From the NCBI GenBank assembly GCA_964458795.1, contig CAYWJW010000027.1, positions 1 through 20,189 of the forward strand: a DNA stretch of 20,189 nt, given 5' to 3'. Made by a program: the position numbers and the translations under genes. Positions 6,951-15,329 of this stretch are shown here, piece after piece. Within the stretch, counting starts at the first letter, position 1; every line of letters begins with the position of its first letter. This DNA is from JAJTHY01 sp964458795 (GTDB taxonomy: Bacteria; Pseudomonadota; Alphaproteobacteria; Rickettsiales; Midichloriaceae). The notes under the pieces are model-generated. The model searched no databases, was not told the origin of the DNA, and worked only from the letters and a program-made list of their open reading frames with translations.

Positions 6951-8053
6951 GTATAACTCCTCGGTAAAGGAGGCCCCTCCCAAGTACGCTCGTGATTACG
7001 AACATGATAATCACCATAAACTAGGCCAGCAAGTATAGCTGCTGGAATAGCGACTTGTGCGATAGGATTGATCTCAAAATTAGGCACAAATTCTGTGACC
7101 CTTAAATGTTTATATAATCCCAATCCTAATACCCCAAGGCCTGGCATAGCTATATAACCAATTGAATTCCTTAAGCTACACCTCATCCATAGATATTTTT
7201 GTTCATCTGTTTCAATACCTACCGTTTGCTCTGCATATAAAAAACTATTTCTATATGCTCTAAATGGGCTGATTGTATTTTTGTAACGGTTATGATGTGC
7301 GCTAATATGATTTATAAACCTATCGACACTTCCAAGTTCTGTTTCTGCAGTATACTTATCAGTTATTACTGTCTTCACTTCGCGTATTACCTCTTCTTTC
7401 GATAAAGACTTATTTTCTAGAATCCTGTTAACATCTTCATCTATAAGCTCCGACTTACCTGTTGTTTTAAAAAGCTCAATACATGTGCGTACTCGTACAT
7501 CAAAAGAGCCAATAACCTCATTATCATAAAATTCAGACAAGAGTTGTCTATTGGGGAAACATTTGGCTTCTATGGCTTTACTTAACCTCATTACTAGGTC
7601 AACTAGCACAGCTACTGATGCTGCTCCTATAATGACTATTGGAGCAAACATCTCTTGTTGTGGTAATCCACGGTAGTTTAGATAAAGAGCTGTGCCTCCA
7701 AATATAGCGCTAGCTATATGAGCCAAACCACCTGCAGAAACAGCGATATGCCCCCATACAAATGCATTAGTGAATCTATCATAGGTGTTTGTAAATATAG
7801 CCCCCGGCATATGGCCTCGTGCAAAATATTGGACAGAATCCCCAGTTGCAAACCAGTCATTTACTACACCATAAGTAGTGGCTGCAAGGTACACAGAGGA
7901 ATATACGCTAGCCGCTTGCAACAAGGCAGAAGGGGTAAATGGCAACCTTTTTGAGATCAAAGGATTTAACGTAAGAACAATAGCAGAGATTACCGATGAG
8001 GTTAAACAAGCATTATATATAGGTAAGCCTATACTTGTAAGATTTTGTGTCAT
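6947..8053 (-). CDS. hypothetical multi-pass membrane protein
   Basis: 368-aa protein that I do not recognise. Hydrophobic segments lie at about residues 12-31, 44-63, 96-126 (possibly two helices), 136-156, 297-315 and 330-348. Between the fourth and fifth lies a roughly 140-residue soluble, charged region (157-296) containing IDEDVNRILENKSLSKEEV. There is no cleavable signal peptide or known catalytic motif. The C-terminus is Pro-rich and basic (EGPPLPRSYT). It is transcribed alone from its own predicted promoter (8084-8112). A membrane protein with a large central cytosolic or lumenal domain could be a sensor, a transporter accessory or a secreted membrane effector; the sequence does not decide. 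A degraded copy of an upstream coding remnant borders its 3' end. Confidence 0.78.
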   Translation of the reverse strand: MTQNLTSIGLPIYNACLTSSVISAIVLTLNPLISKRLPFTPSALLQAASVYSSVYLAATTYGVVNDWFATGDSVQYFARGHMPGAIFTNTYDRFTNAFVWGHIAVSAGGLAHIASAIFGGTALYLNYRGLPQQEMFAPIVIIGAASVAVLVDLVMRLSKAIEAKCFPNRQLLSEFYDNEVIGSFDVRVRTCIELFKTTGKSELIDEDVNRILENKSLSKEEVIREVKTVITDKYTAETELGSVDRFINHISAHHNRYKNTISPFRAYRNSFLYAEQTVGIETDEQKYLWMRCSLRNSIGYIAMPGLGVLGLGLYKHLRVTEFVPNFEINPIAQVAIPAAILAGLVYGDYHVRNHERTWEGPPLPRSYT

Positions 8054-8083
8054 TTCATCATATATTTATCAATTATTGGGAGA

Positions 8084-8112
8084 AGTATAATACATTAAGC
8101 TACTGCTCTCAA
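8084..8112 (-). promoter_or_regulatory. putative sigma70 promoter of the membrane-protein gene
   Basis: On the minus strand, TTGAGA (8107-8112), a 17-bp spacer and TATACT (8084-8089) match the -35 and -10 consensus well. The box lies 31-59 bases upstream of the ATG at 8053. Confidence 0.5.
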
Positions 8113-8168
8113 ATTAATAATACAATATTGATAAATATTACACTTCTATCGCCAAAGTTTCTTTGTAC

Positions 8169-8312
8169 CTAGTGAAGCCGCCACTTAAACCCTAACCAAT
8201 CTAAACAAAGTAGCTTTGCCATAAACCTCTTATAAATCTCTGCGATATCATTGGGCTTATCTGCATAGAGTCTTCGCATCAGCTTAATATAAAATAGCTT
8301 GACTAGAAATCG
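8169..8312 (-). pseudogene. C-terminal coding remnant, unknown family
   Basis: A 47-codon frame without a proper start, open from a TGA at 8313-8315 to TAG at 8169-8171, reads in pieces RFLVKLFYIKLMRRLYADKP, NDIAEIYKRFMAKL and LCLDWLGFKWRLH. Its composition is clearly protein-like (helical, amphipathic, low in the Lys/Asn/Ile bias of random AT-rich DNA). The nearest ATG would give only 36 residues. Part of it is repeated in decayed form at 6913-6950. I read it as the tail of a lost gene; a short functional peptide cannot be excluded. The family is not recognised. Confidence 0.45.
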
Positions 8313-8536
8313 TCAAAAGGATACGGCCTACAGAATATTATCTCGTTCTTGCGATAATAGCTCTTAAGACAAGTAATGCCAATTCCAGTAAATAACTATA
8401 GTAAGCACATTTTGTCAATTTATTAGCAAAAGCTTAACTTTATATCTTTAGACAAATCCCAATACCTGAATTAATGTACCACTCCTTCATAACTGTAGAG
8501 CGATACATTAGTTAACTCTGGTACAAACGATACATA

Positions 8537-8662
8537 ATGCATAAAATTATAGTGGCTGTATTTTTGTATATCGCTATTTGGCAAACACTATACATTTTTG
8601 TAGGTCCGTTAAGAGCTACGATGTTTGCATTAGGGTTTGTAGTTCTATGGATGGAACAATAG
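8537..8662 (+). CDS. 41-aa membrane micro-ORF, probably truncated
   Basis: The frame begins MHKIIVAVFLYIAIWQTLYI, has Pro near residue 24 and a second hydrophobic stretch ATMFALGFVVLW, so it would span the membrane once or twice. It stops at TAG 8660-8662. Directly beyond this amber codon the same frame continues for 15 codons as IKEAAGYIFNDVKQY and ends at TAG 8708-8710. The codon before the amber is CAA and one C-to-T change in CAG would create the TAG, so a 57-aa ancestor is likely. The downstream TAG shares CTAG (8707-8710) with the stop of the convergent symporter gene. No Shine-Dalgarno sequence is evident. Treat as a possible small membrane protein or fresh pseudogene. Confidence 0.42.
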   Translation: MHKIIVAVFLYIAIWQTLYIFVGPLRATMFALGFVVLWMEQ

Positions 8663-8706
8663 ATAAAGGAAGCTGCAGGATATATTTTCAATGATGTAAA
8701 GCAGTA

Positions 8707-10128
8707 CTAGGAGATCTCTAATTCAGCTATTAACTCTGGCTTCATTCTTGAAAGCTTTTGTAAATAGTGCATACCAAATAACCCTATAGAACTTCCTATT
8801 ATACCGAAGAGTAAGCTTATTGTTGAGAATTCACCTGCAATATATCCACCTATTAATACGCCTGAAATTCCAAGAATAGTTGAGGCTATGAAAGACTTCT
8901 GATTGGTTTTAAATAGCATGAATCCAGCTGCAATAGGAACTAAAATCACTGGTGCCCAAAAATTATCAGCGAGCCATACAAGCTCCATTAAGCTCATTCC
9001 AGCAAGAGCGAGTGTTACCGATAATGTAGCTATCATAAGCACAGATATTCTTGCTATTAAGAGTTCCTGCTTATCAGTAAGATTTGGGAAAAGTCCCTTT
9101 GCAATATCATGTGCGCATAGAACACTTGTAGTATTTAACCAAGAGTCAGCAGTAGACATTATTGTAGCAAGTATGCCACTAATAATAAGTCCTGTAATCC
9201 CTATAGGCAAGTAATGACCCACCAGGTAGAAAAATGCTGTATTAGGGTCTACTCCAGGTGCCTTTACTTTAATTACAAATCCAATAAGGCAAATAACTAA
9301 TGTAAATGGCAATGATACATAGGCCATCAACTTTAAAGTTTTGTTGAGTTGTCTACTATCATTAGCCATTAGAAACCTTTGTATGAATGTACCAGATGTA
9401 ACTGGAATGAGGCTATAAAATACCATGCTAGCAAGTAACAGCATATTGCCTTTGCTCAAGTCTATAGAAAGATGTGTATCAGGTAGCTCAGATGCTAATC
9501 TTTCAAATCCTCCAACATCATGAAAAGCTATGGCACAAGCCACTGGAATCGCGACTAGCAGCACCAAGCCTTGGAAAGTATCGGTAAGAGTAACAGCTCT
9601 AATTCCGCCGAAGAGAGAATACACAACAAGTACACCAAATCCTATAAATATTCCTGTTGAATGTGGAATACCCAAGAACCAGTTGAATAAATAACCTATG
9701 GCCACTATTTGCATGGCAATTATGCCTATAGATAGGAATATTGAAAAGATATTAGTTACCCACTTGCCGGGTTTTCCGTATAAAAATCCCATAATATCGC
9801 TTGCAGACATACAACCTGCCTTTTTAAATACTCCTATGTGTTTGGCAAATATTTTGGCAGTAATATACCAGAAGAGTGGTTGTAACAGCAAAGTAACTGC
9901 AAATATTAAGCCCATGGAATGGATCTTTTCCACTGCACCAACTGTTGCACCTGCGCCAACATGTGTAGCAAACATCGTAAAGAATAAAACAGATGTGGAA
10001 ACATAGCCAGTGCCGAGGGTATATTCACGTATGGTCCTAATACTGCTAGCTTTATAAAGGCCAATAACCAAACATAAAACTAAATATATTCCAATAACAA
10101 CTATATCTAATATATGCAAATCATTCAT
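8707..10128 (-). CDS. sodium:solute symporter, SSS family
   Basis: 473-aa transporter of the solute:sodium symporter family (TC 2.A.21, PutP-like LeuT fold), about 13 transmembrane helices. Family signatures include YSLFGGIRAV (helix 5 region) and SGILATIMSTADSWLN, whose Ser/Thr residues form the Na2 sodium site in this family. The substrate cannot be read from sequence; amino acids, sugars or organic acids are all possible. Start choice: an ATG 17 codons further upstream also keeps the frame open, but the ATG at 10126-10128 has GGAGAG (10134-10139) in front of it and aligns exactly with the start of the paralogue at 10338, so I prefer it. Roughly three quarters of residues are identical, without gaps, to the first ~460 residues of that divergently transcribed symporter-kinase. 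No kinase domain is attached here. Confidence 0.92.
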   Translation of the reverse strand: MNDLHILDIVVIGIYLVLCLVIGLYKASSIRTIREYTLGTGYVSTSVLFFTMFATHVGAGATVGAVEKIHSMGLIFAVTLLLQPLFWYITAKIFAKHIGVFKKAGCMSASDIMGFLYGKPGKWVTNIFSIFLSIGIIAMQIVAIGYLFNWFLGIPHSTGIFIGFGVLVVYSLFGGIRAVTLTDTFQGLVLLVAIPVACAIAFHDVGGFERLASELPDTHLSIDLSKGNMLLLASMVFYSLIPVTSGTFIQRFLMANDSRQLNKTLKLMAYVSLPFTLVICLIGFVIKVKAPGVDPNTAFFYLVGHYLPIGITGLIISGILATIMSTADSWLNTTSVLCAHDIAKGLFPNLTDKQELLIARISVLMIATLSVTLALAGMSLMELVWLADNFWAPVILVPIAAGFMLFKTNQKSFIASTILGISGVLIGGYIAGEFSTISLLFGIIGSSIGLFGMHYLQKLSRMKPELIAELEIS

Positions 10129-10260
10129 TTGTGCTCTCCATTTAGCTTTACTATTCGATAATTTAGACAAATATTTCACGACAACTTAACCTATCGCGGA
10201 AGATATGCAAATAAAATTTTGCGAAAATTTAAAATAATAGTTGCCACCTTATAAAAAAAG

Positions 10261-10280
10261 TATTTAAATGCCATTAAATA
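10261..10280. promoter_or_regulatory. AT-rich dyad between divergent symporter genes
   Basis: TATTTAA (10261-10267) and TTAAATA (10274-10280) form a perfect 7-bp dyad with a 6-bp centre, extended by A-tract/T-tract pairs outside. It sits in the 209-bp region between the two divergent paralogues, overlapping a weak -10 (TTAAAT, 17 bp after TTGCCA at 10241-10246) for the plus-strand gene. A shared operator is possible; AT-rich DNA makes chance dyads likely. Confidence 0.25.
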
Positions 10281-10337
10281 TTTTCCTAATCAGCTATGAA
10301 ACTTAGGGAAATGCTAACTTTGGGATAAGATTGGGCT

Positions 10338-13043
10338 ATGAGCAATTTACATGTGGTAGATATAGCTGTTATTGGAATATATTTAGTTTTATGTTTGGTT
10401 ATTGGCCTTTATAAAGCTAGCAGTATTAGGACCATACGTGAATATACTCTTGGTAATGGTTACATATCTACCACTGTGTTGCTCTTTACTCTATTCGCTA
10501 CTTATATCGGTGCTGGATCCACAATTGGCGTTGTTGAAAAGATCCATTCCATGGGCTTAATATTTGCGGCGAGTTTAATGGTACAGCCTCTTATATGGGT
10601 CATTACTGCTAAAATATTTGCCAAACACATAGATGTATTCAAAAAAGCCGGTTGCCTGTCTATAAGTGATGTTATGGGGTTTTTATATGGTAAGCCTGGG
10701 AGATGGATCACCAATATATTATCAATTTTTTTTGCTATAGGTTTAATTGCCATGCAGGTAATGGCAATTGGGTATCTATTTAATTACTTCCTTGGAATCC
10801 CACATTCAACAGGGATATTTATAGGATTTGGTGTACTTGTTATATATTCTCTCTTCGGCGGAATTAGAGCTGTATCACTTACAGATACTTTCCAAGGTCT
10901 GGTGCTGCTAGTTGCAATCCCAGTGGCGTGTGCTGTGGCTTTCCACGACATTGGTGGGTATGATAAAATGATGGAAGTGCTGCCGTCAACACATCTTTCC
11001 ATAGACTTTAGCAAAGATAATATTCTATTACTTGCCGGTATGATATTTTATAGCTTGATCCCATTGTCACCAGGTACTTTTATGCAAAGGTTCCTAATGG
11101 CAAATGATGGTAAGCAACTTAATAAAACGTTGATGATGCTTGCTTATGTGACGGTACCATTTACGTTAATAATATGTTTAATTGGGTTTGTAGTTAAAGT
11201 TAAGGCTCCGGAGATTGATCCTAATACCGCATTTTTCTATCTAATTGGTCATTATTTGCCTGTGGGCATTACAGGGCTTTTAATTAGCGGAATACTTGCT
11301 GCGATAATGTCTACTGCCGATTCTTGGTTAAATACTACAAGCGTTGTATGCGCGCATGATATTGCAAAGGGACTTTTTCCAAATCTTACTGATAAGCAGG
11401 AGCTCTTAATAGCAAGAGTATCTGTACTTTTAATAGCTGCCTTATCTGTAACACTCGCTCTTGTTGGTACTGGTGTTATGGAACTTGAATGGCTTGCTGG
11501 TAATTTTTGGGAACCTATGATTTTGATTCCTCTTGCTGCTGGTTTTATGATGTTCCAAACAAACACAAGATCATTTGTGTGGTCAAGTATTATTGGAATC
11601 TCAGGGGTGTTTTTGGGTAGATATGTGACTGGAGAGTTTGCAACTGTAAGTCTTCTTTTTGGCACAGTTGGCAGTGCTGTAGGTTTGTTTGGTATGCATT
11701 ATTTCCAGAAACTTACATCTAAACAAGTTAATAGCGATTCAATATATAAATCTCCCTCTTCAACTGCTCGTGTAACTAAGCGAAGTGTTTTTAAGGTTTT
11801 AGTAAAGCAAGTTAAGACTCAGGCAACAAGGTACAAACAATATTGTTATACTTTCGGTTGCTTAGGGATGATATATTTTCTTGGGTCTTCTTTCTTCATG
11901 GCATTTACTGATATGAAAGTTTTATGCACTATTGTGTATTTAAAGGCAGCAGCAGCTATACTATGCTTTGGGCTATGCGTATATGACTTCCATCTAACTC
12001 CTGCACAACAGGCTAAGTATATGCCAATATATTGGTATGGAACTCTGCTATATTCCTTTCCGTTCCTTTCTTCTTACATTGCGCTTGTGTATGCAGGAAG
12101 TATGCCATGGATGATAAACTTAATGCTGAGCATAATATTGCTATATGTATTTAGTGGTTGGGTTTCTACAGTGTTTTTATTCCTTACCGGTTTTGCCGCG
12201 GCATACTTATTATTTAAATTGACTGGTTATAGTCTTGCTGTGGATTCAGGAGAACAGCCTAAGATGTTAGGGTATATATATTGCCTATTAACAGCTGCTA
12301 TTGTGTTAATTCTGAAGCAGAGAGACATACTACAAGAGAGGGATCTGCAATCTAGAACACTTTATGGCGCAGCAGTTGCGCATGAAGTTATAAACCCATT
12401 GCAAGGTTCTGCTATGATGGCTGATATATTTATAAAAGCCTTTAAAGACAAATCTCGTGTTGAAGAGATCAGCCAAGAAGCTTTTGATGACATAAAAGGC
12501 CTGTTAGCACCGTTCAAAGAAACTAGCGTTGCGGCTTTAAAAACTGTGGACAGATTGCTTACTTTGGTGCGAACAGATATAGCTGAGGCTGATGATATGG
12601 GAATATATGACATAGGAGATTGTGTAGAAAGCGTGCTTAAATCTTATGGCATTAATGATAATGGTCTTAACAGAGTTAAGGTGATAAAAGGCAATAGCTT
12701 TGAGTTTAAAGGCAGCAAACATTTTGTTAGCCATGTAATTAAAAATCTGATCGGCAATGCCTTGAAGTATGCGGATTCTGACGGTGATATAGAGATATGG
12801 TGTGAGGGTAGGGAGCTACACTTTAAGGATAGTGGCCGTGGAATAGCTCCAGAAAAGTTGCCTTATCTCTTTGAAGCTTTTGATAAAAGTGGGTCAACCA
12901 TAGGTACTGGGGTAGGACTTCCATTTTGCAAGCGTGTAATGGAGAGTATGGGTGGAAGTATAGAATGTAAATCTGTTCTAGGTAAGGGTACAGAGTTTGT
13001 ATTGACATTTCCCACATTTAAAGGTTCGGTTCAGCATAAATAG
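10338..13043 (+). CDS. SSS symporter-histidine kinase fusion sensor
   Basis: 901-aa polytopic membrane protein. Residues 1-460 are a complete SSS transporter domain, keeping SLFGGIRAVSLTDTFQG (171-187) and the sodium-site block AAIMSTADSWLN (321-332). A linker (461-500) leads to a second membrane module of about six helices (504-522, 527-548, 562-584, 592-607, 610-627, 642-659). A kinase core follows: phospho-acceptor His682 in AVAHEVINPLQGSAMM, N-box NLIGNALKY (803-811), G1 DSGRGI (831-836) and G2 GTGVGL (856-861). All kinase motifs are intact; there is no receiver or PAS domain. SSS-kinase fusions are known (CbrA type), where transport or binding is coupled to signalling; there a STAC and PAS region follows, whereas here an unrelated-looking six-helix block does. 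It is divergent from its kinase-free paralogue at 8707. The cognate response regulator is not in the window. The ATG follows only a weak purine run. Confidence 0.93.
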   Translation: MSNLHVVDIAVIGIYLVLCLVIGLYKASSIRTIREYTLGNGYISTTVLLFTLFATYIGAGSTIGVVEKIHSMGLIFAASLMVQPLIWVITAKIFAKHIDVFKKAGCLSISDVMGFLYGKPGRWITNILSIFFAIGLIAMQVMAIGYLFNYFLGIPHSTGIFIGFGVLVIYSLFGGIRAVSLTDTFQGLVLLVAIPVACAVAFHDIGGYDKMMEVLPSTHLSIDFSKDNILLLAGMIFYSLIPLSPGTFMQRFLMANDGKQLNKTLMMLAYVTVPFTLIICLIGFVVKVKAPEIDPNTAFFYLIGHYLPVGITGLLISGILAAIMSTADSWLNTTSVVCAHDIAKGLFPNLTDKQELLIARVSVLLIAALSVTLALVGTGVMELEWLAGNFWEPMILIPLAAGFMMFQTNTRSFVWSSIIGISGVFLGRYVTGEFATVSLLFGTVGSAVGLFGMHYFQKLTSKQVNSDSIYKSPSSTARVTKRSVFKVLVKQVKTQATRYKQYCYTFGCLGMIYFLGSSFFMAFTDMKVLCTIVYLKAAAAILCFGLCVYDFHLTPAQQAKYMPIYWYGTLLYSFPFLSSYIALVYAGSMPWMINLMLSIILLYVFSGWVSTVFLFLTGFAAAYLLFKLTGYSLAVDSGEQPKMLGYIYCLLTAAIVLILKQRDILQERDLQSRTLYGAAVAHEVINPLQGSAMMADIFIKAFKDKSRVEEISQEAFDDIKGLLAPFKETSVAALKTVDRLLTLVRTDIAEADDMGIYDIGDCVESVLKSYGINDNGLNRVKVIKGNSFEFKGSKHFVSHVIKNLIGNALKYADSDGDIEIWCEGRELHFKDSGRGIAPEKLPYLFEAFDKSGSTIGTGVGLPFCKRVMESMGGSIECKSVLGKGTEFVLTFPTFKGSVQHK

Positions 13044-13119
13044 ACATATGTATTGCCATCTGACGAAATTTGCCTAAAGATGTGCTAAAATATATTCTTC
13101 AATTCAGAGGATAATTAAA

Positions 13120-14313
13120 ATGAATAAAAAGCTTTGGTTAATTTTAATCATAGCGTTGCTTAATGCGGTTGGTCTTACTATTGTTGTCCCACTTTTTCCA
13201 TTTCTTATTAGTCTGTATGTTTCTGCTGAAAAAGTCGCTCTTTACATGGGCATATTGATCTCGATTTATGCTGTTTGTAAGTTTTTTATGGCTCCTATAA
13301 TGGGTGCTCTTAGCGATTATTTTGGTAGAAAACCAATCTTATTTTTTAGTTTGCTTGCAACTGCGGCTGGGTATTTTACTCTCGGTATTGGCGGAGCGCT
13401 TTGGGTATTGTTTCTCGGCAGAGTTATTGCTGGACTTTCAGCCGGGGATATTAGCGCATTATATGCATATGTAGCGGATAGCTCGCAAGGGAAGGAACGG
13501 ACAAAGATTTATGGATATTTAGGAGCCGCCAATGGTATCGGTTTCATGATTGGACCTGCAATTGGAGGGGTGTTAGGCATTGAATATATTTCACTTCCCT
13601 TCTATATCGCAGGAGGGATTTCAATTATTACGGCGCTATTTATCTATCTTTTCTTGCCCGAAACCCTTATAGAGGAGAAACGTAATAAAGATATAAAAAT
13701 CACTGCTTTTAATCCTTTTTATCATTTTAAAGAAATCTTTATCCTAAAAGAAGCGAAAAAAGTTTTTATATTAGGTGCTTGCTTTTTTATTGCTCTCCTT
13801 TTTTATCAAACTAATATTTCGGTATATTTAAAAGATATCCTTATTTGGGGTCCAGCCCAGATTGGAGCATTGTTTGCTCTTGTAGGATTGTGTGATATTG
13901 TTTCAAGAGCAATTTTATTGCCAAAGCTTCTCATATTTTCTGAAAAAAGCATTATTTCGGGAGGCCTAATTCTTATGATAGCGGGATTTGCTGTTATAGT
14001 GTTAAGCGGCTATCTAGGCATAGCTAGTTTGTTGTGGATTTCTATTGTGCTTATCACAGTTGGAGAAGGTTTATTTGATCCATCTTATAATAATATGCTT
14101 TCACATTCTGTAAGTGAAAATAAGCAAGGGCAGTTACAGGGAGTAAATCAAGGTTTACATTCTTCATATGAGATTTTTTGTCCCCTTGCTGCTGGCTTAA
14201 TATATCTATATAATCCTCTAGCTATTTATATCCTCTCCACTTTGTTGATTATAACAACTCTTATGTATTTCTATAAAAATGCTTATTTTCTAATCCCGAA
14301 TTCAGGAAAATAA
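13120..14313 (+). CDS. MFS efflux transporter, TetA-like DHA1 family
   Basis: 397-aa major facilitator with 12 predicted helices. Motif A after helix 2 reads GALSDYFGRKPILF (66-79). The helix-4 region carries GRVIAGLSAGDISALYAYVAD, and helix 5 carries the antiporter motif C as GIGFMIGPAIGG (138-149). This combination and length match the drug:H+ antiporter-1 group that includes Tet(A) and related exporters; the actual substrate is unknown and tetracycline is not implied. AGAGGA lies about 9 nt before the ATG. The gene lies 76 bases after the symporter-kinase and could be co-transcribed. Its last residues (LIPNSGK) are encoded by copy 3 of the dispersed repeat, so the C-terminus has been rewritten by or coincides with that element. 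It converges on the APH-like gene, 13 bases apart. Confidence 0.9.
   Translation: MNKKLWLILIIALLNAVGLTIVVPLFPFLISLYVSAEKVALYMGILISIYAVCKFFMAPIMGALSDYFGRKPILFFSLLATAAGYFTLGIGGALWVLFLGRVIAGLSAGDISALYAYVADSSQGKERTKIYGYLGAANGIGFMIGPAIGGVLGIEYISLPFYIAGGISIITALFIYLFLPETLIEEKRNKDIKITAFNPFYHFKEIFILKEAKKVFILGACFFIALLFYQTNISVYLKDILIWGPAQIGALFALVGLCDIVSRAILLPKLLIFSEKSIISGGLILMIAGFAVIVLSGYLGIASLLWISIVLITVGEGLFDPSYNNMLSHSVSENKQGQLQGVNQGLHSSYEIFCPLAAGLIYLYNPLAIYILSTLLIITTLMYFYKNAYFLIPNSGK
14291..14306. repeat. dispersed repeat TAATCCCGAAYTSAGG, copy 3
   Basis: TAATCCCGAATTCAGG overlaps the last coding codons of the MFS gene, reading (L)IPNSG just before its TAA. Compare the copies at 251-271, where the repeat touches a stop codon, and 4885-4902. 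Confidence 0.5.
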
Positions 14314-14326
14314 TACCGCTATTTGA

Positions 14327-15328
14327 TCATATCTCCTCTATAATTTTTATTACTTCCGGCTTCACTATTTGAAGTAGTAGAATTATGGCAAGAGTTTGAT
14401 TAACTTGCTCAATGCTTAAGGTTCTTTGCGCAGACTCATTGCTGGTACACGAGCGTTCTATGTTATAAACAAGCCAATTAATCCAATTACCTAAGACGCC
14501 ATAAAAAGCTGCTTTAAGCGTATCTTCATCTATTGTGCCACCTGCTTTCATATAACTTACTATGATTTGACTAAAAAGTCTTTTATCAAACTTCAAAGCG
14601 ATGCCTGACCAGTCTAGTGCTGTATTCACAATTTCATAAGTAGGATTTAGCTTGCGTGCAGATTCCCAGTCGATCAAGATTGGATTATTCTGCTTATCCC
14701 ACAAAACATTCTTTTGGTCTAAATCACCATGGCTCACAACACTATATGCTGCCAGAGACGATATTGCGCGGTGATAGGCTTCATTTGCCTCTAGTATAAT
14801 GCCCTGATTTTTTCGTAAATCGCCTGCAAATGAGCACCCAAACCTTTCAGCCTTATTGATTGTAGCAATTATTTTCTTTTTAGTATGCGTATAAAATTCT
14901 GGTTTAGTAATTCTAGGCTCAGCAAGATTAATCAAATGCATTTTAGCTAATATAGCTGCTATTTTCAAAGCATGGACTTCGGATACAGTATGCGGAGTCA
15001 GTGCCTTAGCATCAACCCATGGATATACTAGAAAGCCGGTGTCATCTATCATAAAAAGGTATTTGCCCGATTTTTCCATAGCGTAAATAGCTGGAATACC
15101 TTGGAGAGCAAATCGCAAGGCAATGTGCTCACTCAACTCATAATTTTTGATAATACGTTCATCTGTCAGATCAATATCTTTTGATAACTGTTTCACTGCA
15201 TAAGTGCCTTTATCAGTATCAAATCGCCACATGCTGTGAAGTAAGCCACCATGTATTCTTATGGGTAAATGAAGAAGGGTGCCAAGATGAAACTGAGCGC
15301 AAATATCATTGGCATAGCCTTTTTTCAT
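14327..15328 (-). CDS. APH/ChoK-fold phosphotransferase
   Basis: 333-aa cytoplasmic kinase-like protein. The N-lobe has the strand YAVKQLSK with the likely ATP-binding Lys46. The catalytic loop is VVSHGDLDQKNVLW, with catalytic Asp202 and Asn207, and the metal-binding segment is ILIDWESA with Asp220. These are the diagnostic motifs of the aminoglycoside phosphotransferase/choline kinase/homoserine kinase II superfamily, and the length is normal. Which small molecule is phosphorylated cannot be told; sugars, amino alcohols, amino acids or antibiotics are all possible, and a resistance role is not supported. GGGTGAG lies about 6 nt before the ATG. The start follows by one base the stop codon of a 25-aa upstream frame (15330-15407), so translation may be coupled. 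It converges on the MFS gene. Confidence 0.87.
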   Translation of the reverse strand: MKKGYANDICAQFHLGTLLHLPIRIHGGLLHSMWRFDTDKGTYAVKQLSKDIDLTDERIIKNYELSEHIALRFALQGIPAIYAMEKSGKYLFMIDDTGFLVYPWVDAKALTPHTVSEVHALKIAAILAKMHLINLAEPRITKPEFYTHTKKKIIATINKAERFGCSFAGDLRKNQGIILEANEAYHRAISSLAAYSVVSHGDLDQKNVLWDKQNNPILIDWESARKLNPTYEIVNTALDWSGIALKFDKRLFSQIIVSYMKAGGTIDEDTLKAAFYGVLGNWINWLVYNIERSCTSNESAQRTLSIEQVNQTLAIILLLQIVKPEVIKIIEEI

Positions 15329-15329
15329 A

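Larger units (their letters stand above)
8054..8536. other. gene-poor intergenic region with remnant
   Basis: This 483-base stretch holds the promoter of the membrane-protein gene (8084-8112) and a minus-strand coding remnant (8169-8312). At 8336-8359 a 7-bp inverted repeat TATTATC/GATAATA encloses a 10-nt loop. Between 8360 and 8536 I see nothing beyond very AT-rich DNA; I found no tRNA-like fold. Confidence 0.5.

Noticed and set aside
10129..10179. Longer start for the stand-alone symporter (17 extra residues)
   Set aside because: The extension is polar, contains the Shine-Dalgarno sequence of the inner ATG, and is absent from the close paralogue.
13044..13119. Own promoter for the MFS gene
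   Set aside because: TAAAAT at 13086 has no -35 at 16-18 bp; read-through from the symporter-kinase is as likely.
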